Source of the DNA: Sanguinoderma infundibulare
Taxonomy: Eukaryota; Basidiomycota; Agaricomycetes; Polyporales; Polyporaceae
NCBI GenBank assembly: GCA_032821775.1
Contig: JAVLRN010000009.1
Span: 930,001-994,000, forward strand
DNA: 64,000 bases
Direction of reading: 5' to 3'
Part shown: positions 60,656-64,000 of the stretch, piece after piece
Numbering within the stretch: the stretch's first letter is position 1
Layout: every line of letters starts with the position of its first letter
Translations under genes and position numbers: made by a program
The notes under the pieces: model-generated
The model's input: the letters and a program-made list of their open reading frames with translations, nothing else
Told to the model about the DNA's origin: nothing
Databases searched by the model: none

Positions 60656-60877
60656 CTCTCCTCTCCTCCTCTTACCGGCTATTTGCTGTTATCAGCTGGT
60701 AGCTACGTTTGTTACACGTCATGGTATGCTCCATACTCCTTCAATACACTCAATGTCTGCTTGGCATCAATATCCATATGCACGGAGATCAGCTTTCCAG
60801 CAACCGTTTCCTAGTAAAGCCGACGTCATACGGTACAGAGATCCGAGGAACTATCCCATTTCGCCGATCCTCGGCAA

Positions 60878-62364
60878 CTAGTACGCGCTGCCTTGCGCAG
60901 GAAGGCCTTGAGGGAAGAGTTGTTTAAATAAATCAGGATAATGTTTTTGTGCAACGTCCGGGTGGCTCCTAACGCGAACCGTCAACGACATGAGGATCAA
61001 AAATTGAGCTAGCCTAAAACTTACTTGACGCGACCGATCAAGTTCACATATCCTGTTGGGTACTGCCCGTATTCTTGATAGTTGACCGCTACATGAATGC
61101 CACATGGTGAGCTTGTGAGCACGGAAGAAGCACAGATCCAAACATACAATCCAAGACACCGGCCTGTCCTCGCGAGTCCTTGAGGTTCAAAATTTCCGGC
61201 TTAACTGAACCCGGTCTATAAGGCACATTGTTGCGCGGTATGGTTCCCAGTTGACTTACAATCAAGCACGAAGTCCCCGAGGCATATGCCCTGTGTGATA
61301 TTTTGGAAAAACGGAATCGAGTACCGTGGCGTCGAGCCGGGTGGGGGGGATAGCACGCGGTGCGAAGTGGCGCGTGCGAGTCCCCGGGTGATGGTCTCCA
61401 AAGCTGCAACGGTAGGATGTTGAGCCACGGCGAGATGCTACCTGACATACGGAATGGAACAGAAGCAGAGCATACGCACCTTTGCCCAGATTGACAACGA
61501 AAGTGCCAGGGATGGGTGGAGCATCTATCCACTCCCCGGCAAGGTTCTGTACCTGAAGACCAGGATGATCGGACGCTTGGAGCAACTATCAAATAGAACA
61601 AGGGTCAGTTATGGGGAGGTCTTTGCGTGAGGGTCTCTGGATACGCACGAAGGTCAAGAAACCGCCGTCAAAGTGGGGTCCTACGCCCTGATCAGACTCG
61701 CCCTCCTCGCGTGCGGGGTATTTAACGATCTTGGAACGATGCTGCATCAGACCTGGCTTTGGCTTCGTACCGCCCGCAAAGAAAGGCGCAAGGGCCTCCT
61801 CCGGAACTTCGAAGGCTTCGGCGATGAGTCCGATGAACTCATAACTGAGCTGCTCGGTTTGATTGAGATACCGAAAGTATGTGTCCTTGAAGCCAGGCAA
61901 CGAGTCCTCCGAGGGCCACTAGTTAATGATGAGGTCAATTATGCGGCCGATCGAGACCTTGAGGGAACACATGCCTGAGGAGGTCCCCAGAGCTTGAGGT
62001 ATTCTGGGTCACCCGGTTTCCATCGGTTCTCGTAAGGCGTCCCGAAGTCGAACTGTTCTCTTTGGTCCGTCTTGCCCTTGGTGAGCTCGGCACCGAGGCG
62101 GGAGTAACCGAAGAAGTGAGGAGAGTTGGCCATGATTATCCGATCCTTCTCTTCTTGAGGCAGGCCGAAGAGGCGCGGGGTATACTGCACCAAGGCATCT
62201 ATGTCCTCGCGCGCGACAGGGGGATTTGAGAGGTAGAGGAAGCCGACATGAATGAGGGCATGCCGTAACTGCTCTACGAACCTGGCATGCCCGTCGTTGG
62301 TGGCGAGAAGGGACCAGTCCAGGACGGGGATACTTGAGAAAGTGTTGGCTGCGTTTCGAGCCAT
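60878..62364 (-). CDS. 2-oxoglutarate/Fe(II) oxygenase, isopenicillin-N-synthase-like
   Basis: Start ATG 62364 (MARNAANTFSSIPVLDWSLL), stop 60878 (GLPAQGSAY end). The DIOX_N part has IPVLDWS, LRHALIHVGFLYLSN and EEKDRIIMANSPHFFGYSRL. The catalytic double-stranded beta-helix has the iron ligands HFD in VGPHFDGGFLTF (about 61666-61640), the second His in ATSHRVLSPP and the 2OG-binding Arg in PRYSIPFF. Several short introns separate these (about 61990-61905, 61640-61590, 61475-61430, 61262-61205, and others). Active-site residues look complete, so it should be an enzyme. Such fungal enzymes often act in secondary metabolism (oxidation, desaturation, ring closure). The substrate is unknown. Confidence 0.88.
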
Positions 62365-63815
62365 TTGTGAGACGGCCGAGAGCTGACTGGGTTAGGTCGT
62401 CGTTCAGTGTCAAGGAACGGGTATGATATGGAGAGAACTCGCACGAATTGTCTGTCGTTGCTACAAGATGACGCGATAACGGGAGTAGCTGAGCCTGTGA
62501 CCGGCGGTGCGTTGGGTGAAGAGCATGCTTCTTGCGGTAGACATGCAGTCTCAAGCACTTGGCTCCATTCAAGTTGATCGTCTCGTTCTCGCAGCAATTG
62601 AATGAGCCAGCCTCAGTCAGGCTCGCTTAGCCAGCCACCTTTCAATCGTCCAAGCACACGGACCGGCCGGCCGGCGGACAGTAAGCACGACAGGGTTTAG
62701 CAGTCTTGAGCCCGCTTCATCCTCTCCGCAACTGCCTGCATGTACCCCTCGACCAGTGCGCGCGACGCACAACCACGAGTTCCGGTCCAACATACACATA
62801 CACGATCAGACCATTGGCGTCCCCAACATGCTTCCAAGAATCCCGCGCCAACAGGCTGGCACAAGTCAGGCAAGTTCGCTTGTTCTCTGAACCAGGCAAA
62901 ACGTCGCCCTTCAGTGCCTTGCTTCATTACCTCCTTCGGTGTCCTCGTCCATCCAGTTTGTTTCTCCCCCCGTCATATGCTCGTGACTTAAGAACAGGCT
63001 CACACCGTGCACGGTGGCATCCGGAAGAAGAAGACTCATACAGGGGAAGGTGAGCACAACGATCCGACCACTCTCAAGTACAGATGTTTACCCTGCCCCT
63101 CCAGAAAAACGCGACTGGAACGCAAGCAAATACGCTCGTTCGGTGGCCCACCACTTCCCTGCCCCATTATGCCAGTGCTCGTGACGTTAAGGTGGCCGGC
63201 CTCTTTGATCGCCGTCGTCACTCCAGTGTCGGAGATGGTCCGTCCCGCAAGGACGTCGGCCTCGTGGCCACAGTCGGTGACGCTTCCTGGATGCCCTGTA
63301 TGATCTTCGGGTGAGTCGAGACATCCGAGTCGCTCCATGCTACATGCAACCAACTCCCTTCCCTCCTTATCATCCAGCCCGCTGGCGGACGCCTTGTCCC
63401 ACGATGGAGAACACCCACGCACTCATGGGCGACCGGATCGAGCCGAGCGTCTGGGGAATCCTGCTTTCCTTGCCGCTTGGGTGGGCGACGGCTGCGGGGG
63501 TCGGAGATGGGACGGGGGGCTCTGTGGGCATGGAGAAACATCCGCTATGTGGTCCTATCGTCTGTGCGCTGTGCGTAGGTCTCATGTGTAGATAGGGACG
63601 GGTGAATGGGAAGGAGATTGGAACTGAGGTCGGACTGAGCTGCAAGTCTTGGAGGCGCACGGGCCCTCTTTGCCGGCTGCCGCACTGCGGGGATTGCCGG
63701 GCCAAGGGGTTCAACCTTTACCGTCGACCACCAACTCCCTCGTCTCCCTGCCCAGGCGCCATCCTCCGCTTCTTCCTCTCTCCGTCCCCTCCAGACGCGT
63801 TCTCCGTCTCCAACA
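62365..63815. other. Intergenic region before the PWWP gene
   Basis: 1.45 kb with overlapping frames on both strands, none with a recognised domain. The last 100 bases before 63816 are CT-rich, like other fungal leaders here. Confidence 0.5.
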
Positions 63816-64000
63816 ATGAGCAAAAAGGGCGCAAAGGCTCAGCCCCAAAACAAGGACCAGTCCTACGAGATCCGTGACGTCGTCCTCGCCAAGGTCCGCG
63901 GCTTCCCCCCATGGCCCGGCATGGTCAGTCATTTCTTCACTTCCCGTCGCGTTTCCGCACCGCGCGCATGTCTAAGGCCCACCAAACAGCTGACCCCACT
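63816..64000 (+). CDS. PWWP-domain protein, N-terminal part only (cut by the window end)
   Basis: Start ATG 63816. The first exon encodes a Lys/Gln-rich head (MSKKGAKAQPQNKDQSYEIR) and the beginning of a PWWP domain: DVVLAKVRGFPPWPGM, where PPWP is the family's aromatic motif. The intron starts after ATG (GTCAGT, 63925 region), and exon 2 starts at about 63990. PWWP domains bind methylated histone H3K36 and DNA in the nucleus. The rest of the protein is outside the window, so the subfamily is unknown. Confidence 0.85.
   Translation, partial: MSKKGAKAQPQNKDQSYEIRDVVLAKVRGFPPWPGMVSHFFTSRRVSAPRACLRPTKQLTP

Overview
The window is genomic DNA of a filamentous fungus, almost certainly a basidiomycete of the class Agaricomycetes. 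The evidence is the dense set of short GT-AG introns (about 45-110 nt), a Zn2Cys6 transcription factor with a fungal_trans region, an ArAE_2-type fungal transporter, a trifunctional TRP1 fusion, a DUF6593 protein and fungal Ty1/copia and Ty3/gypsy relics. No prokaryotic, organellar or CRISPR features were seen.

The window has two halves. From 1 to about 24.9 kb it is a transposon graveyard, AT-rich with CpG almost absent. It holds a dead Ty1/copia element (about 300-4190), two decayed Ty3/gypsy fragments in opposite orientations (about 8.1-10.06 kb minus; 21.0-22.65 kb plus) and a family of roughly 417-bp non-autonomous elements. These elements have TAAGGCTG-type terminal inverted repeats and 8-bp target-site duplications (hAT-like), with a 794-bp relative. 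There is also a foldback element with arms of about 700 bp (23,084-24,789) and a nearly perfect 1.8-kb inverted repeat (4,396-6,210 versus 12,188-14,002) around a 6-kb spacer. Several elements are nested in one another, and nothing here looks like a working host gene.

From about 25.1 kb to the end it is gene-rich, GC-richer and CpG-rich. In order: a Zn2Cys6 transcription factor (minus, 25.7-27.95 kb); a large multi-pass ArAE_2/FUSC-like membrane protein (plus, 30.1-34.6 kb); an API5-like protein (minus, 34.9-37.9 kb) divergent from a MAPR/cytochrome-b5-like heme protein (plus, 38.36-39.09 kb); a BCS1-type AAA ATPase with a 17-nt microexon (plus, 42.0-44.77 kb); a heterotrimeric G-protein alpha subunit (plus, 45.4-47.0 kb), convergent with the trifunctional tryptophan enzyme TRP1 (minus, 48.4-51.7 kb), which carries an unusual 974-nt intron; and an unnamed multi-pass membrane protein (minus, 52.1-53.5 kb). 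Then come a flavin-dependent halogenase (plus, 55.7-58.2 kb), a DUF6593 protein (plus, 59.9-60.7 kb), a 2-oxoglutarate/Fe(II) oxygenase (minus, 60.9-62.4 kb) and the start of a PWWP-domain gene cut by the window end.

Most of the genes are unrelated housekeeping or signalling functions. The one group that might act together is the halogenase and the 2OG-Fe oxygenase with the DUF6593 gene between them; that is an inference from proximity. Gene models were spliced by eye from frame continuity and GT-AG sites. For the cytochrome-b5-like, BCS1, G-alpha, TRP1, membrane-protein and DUF6593 genes the summed exon lengths are multiples of three.
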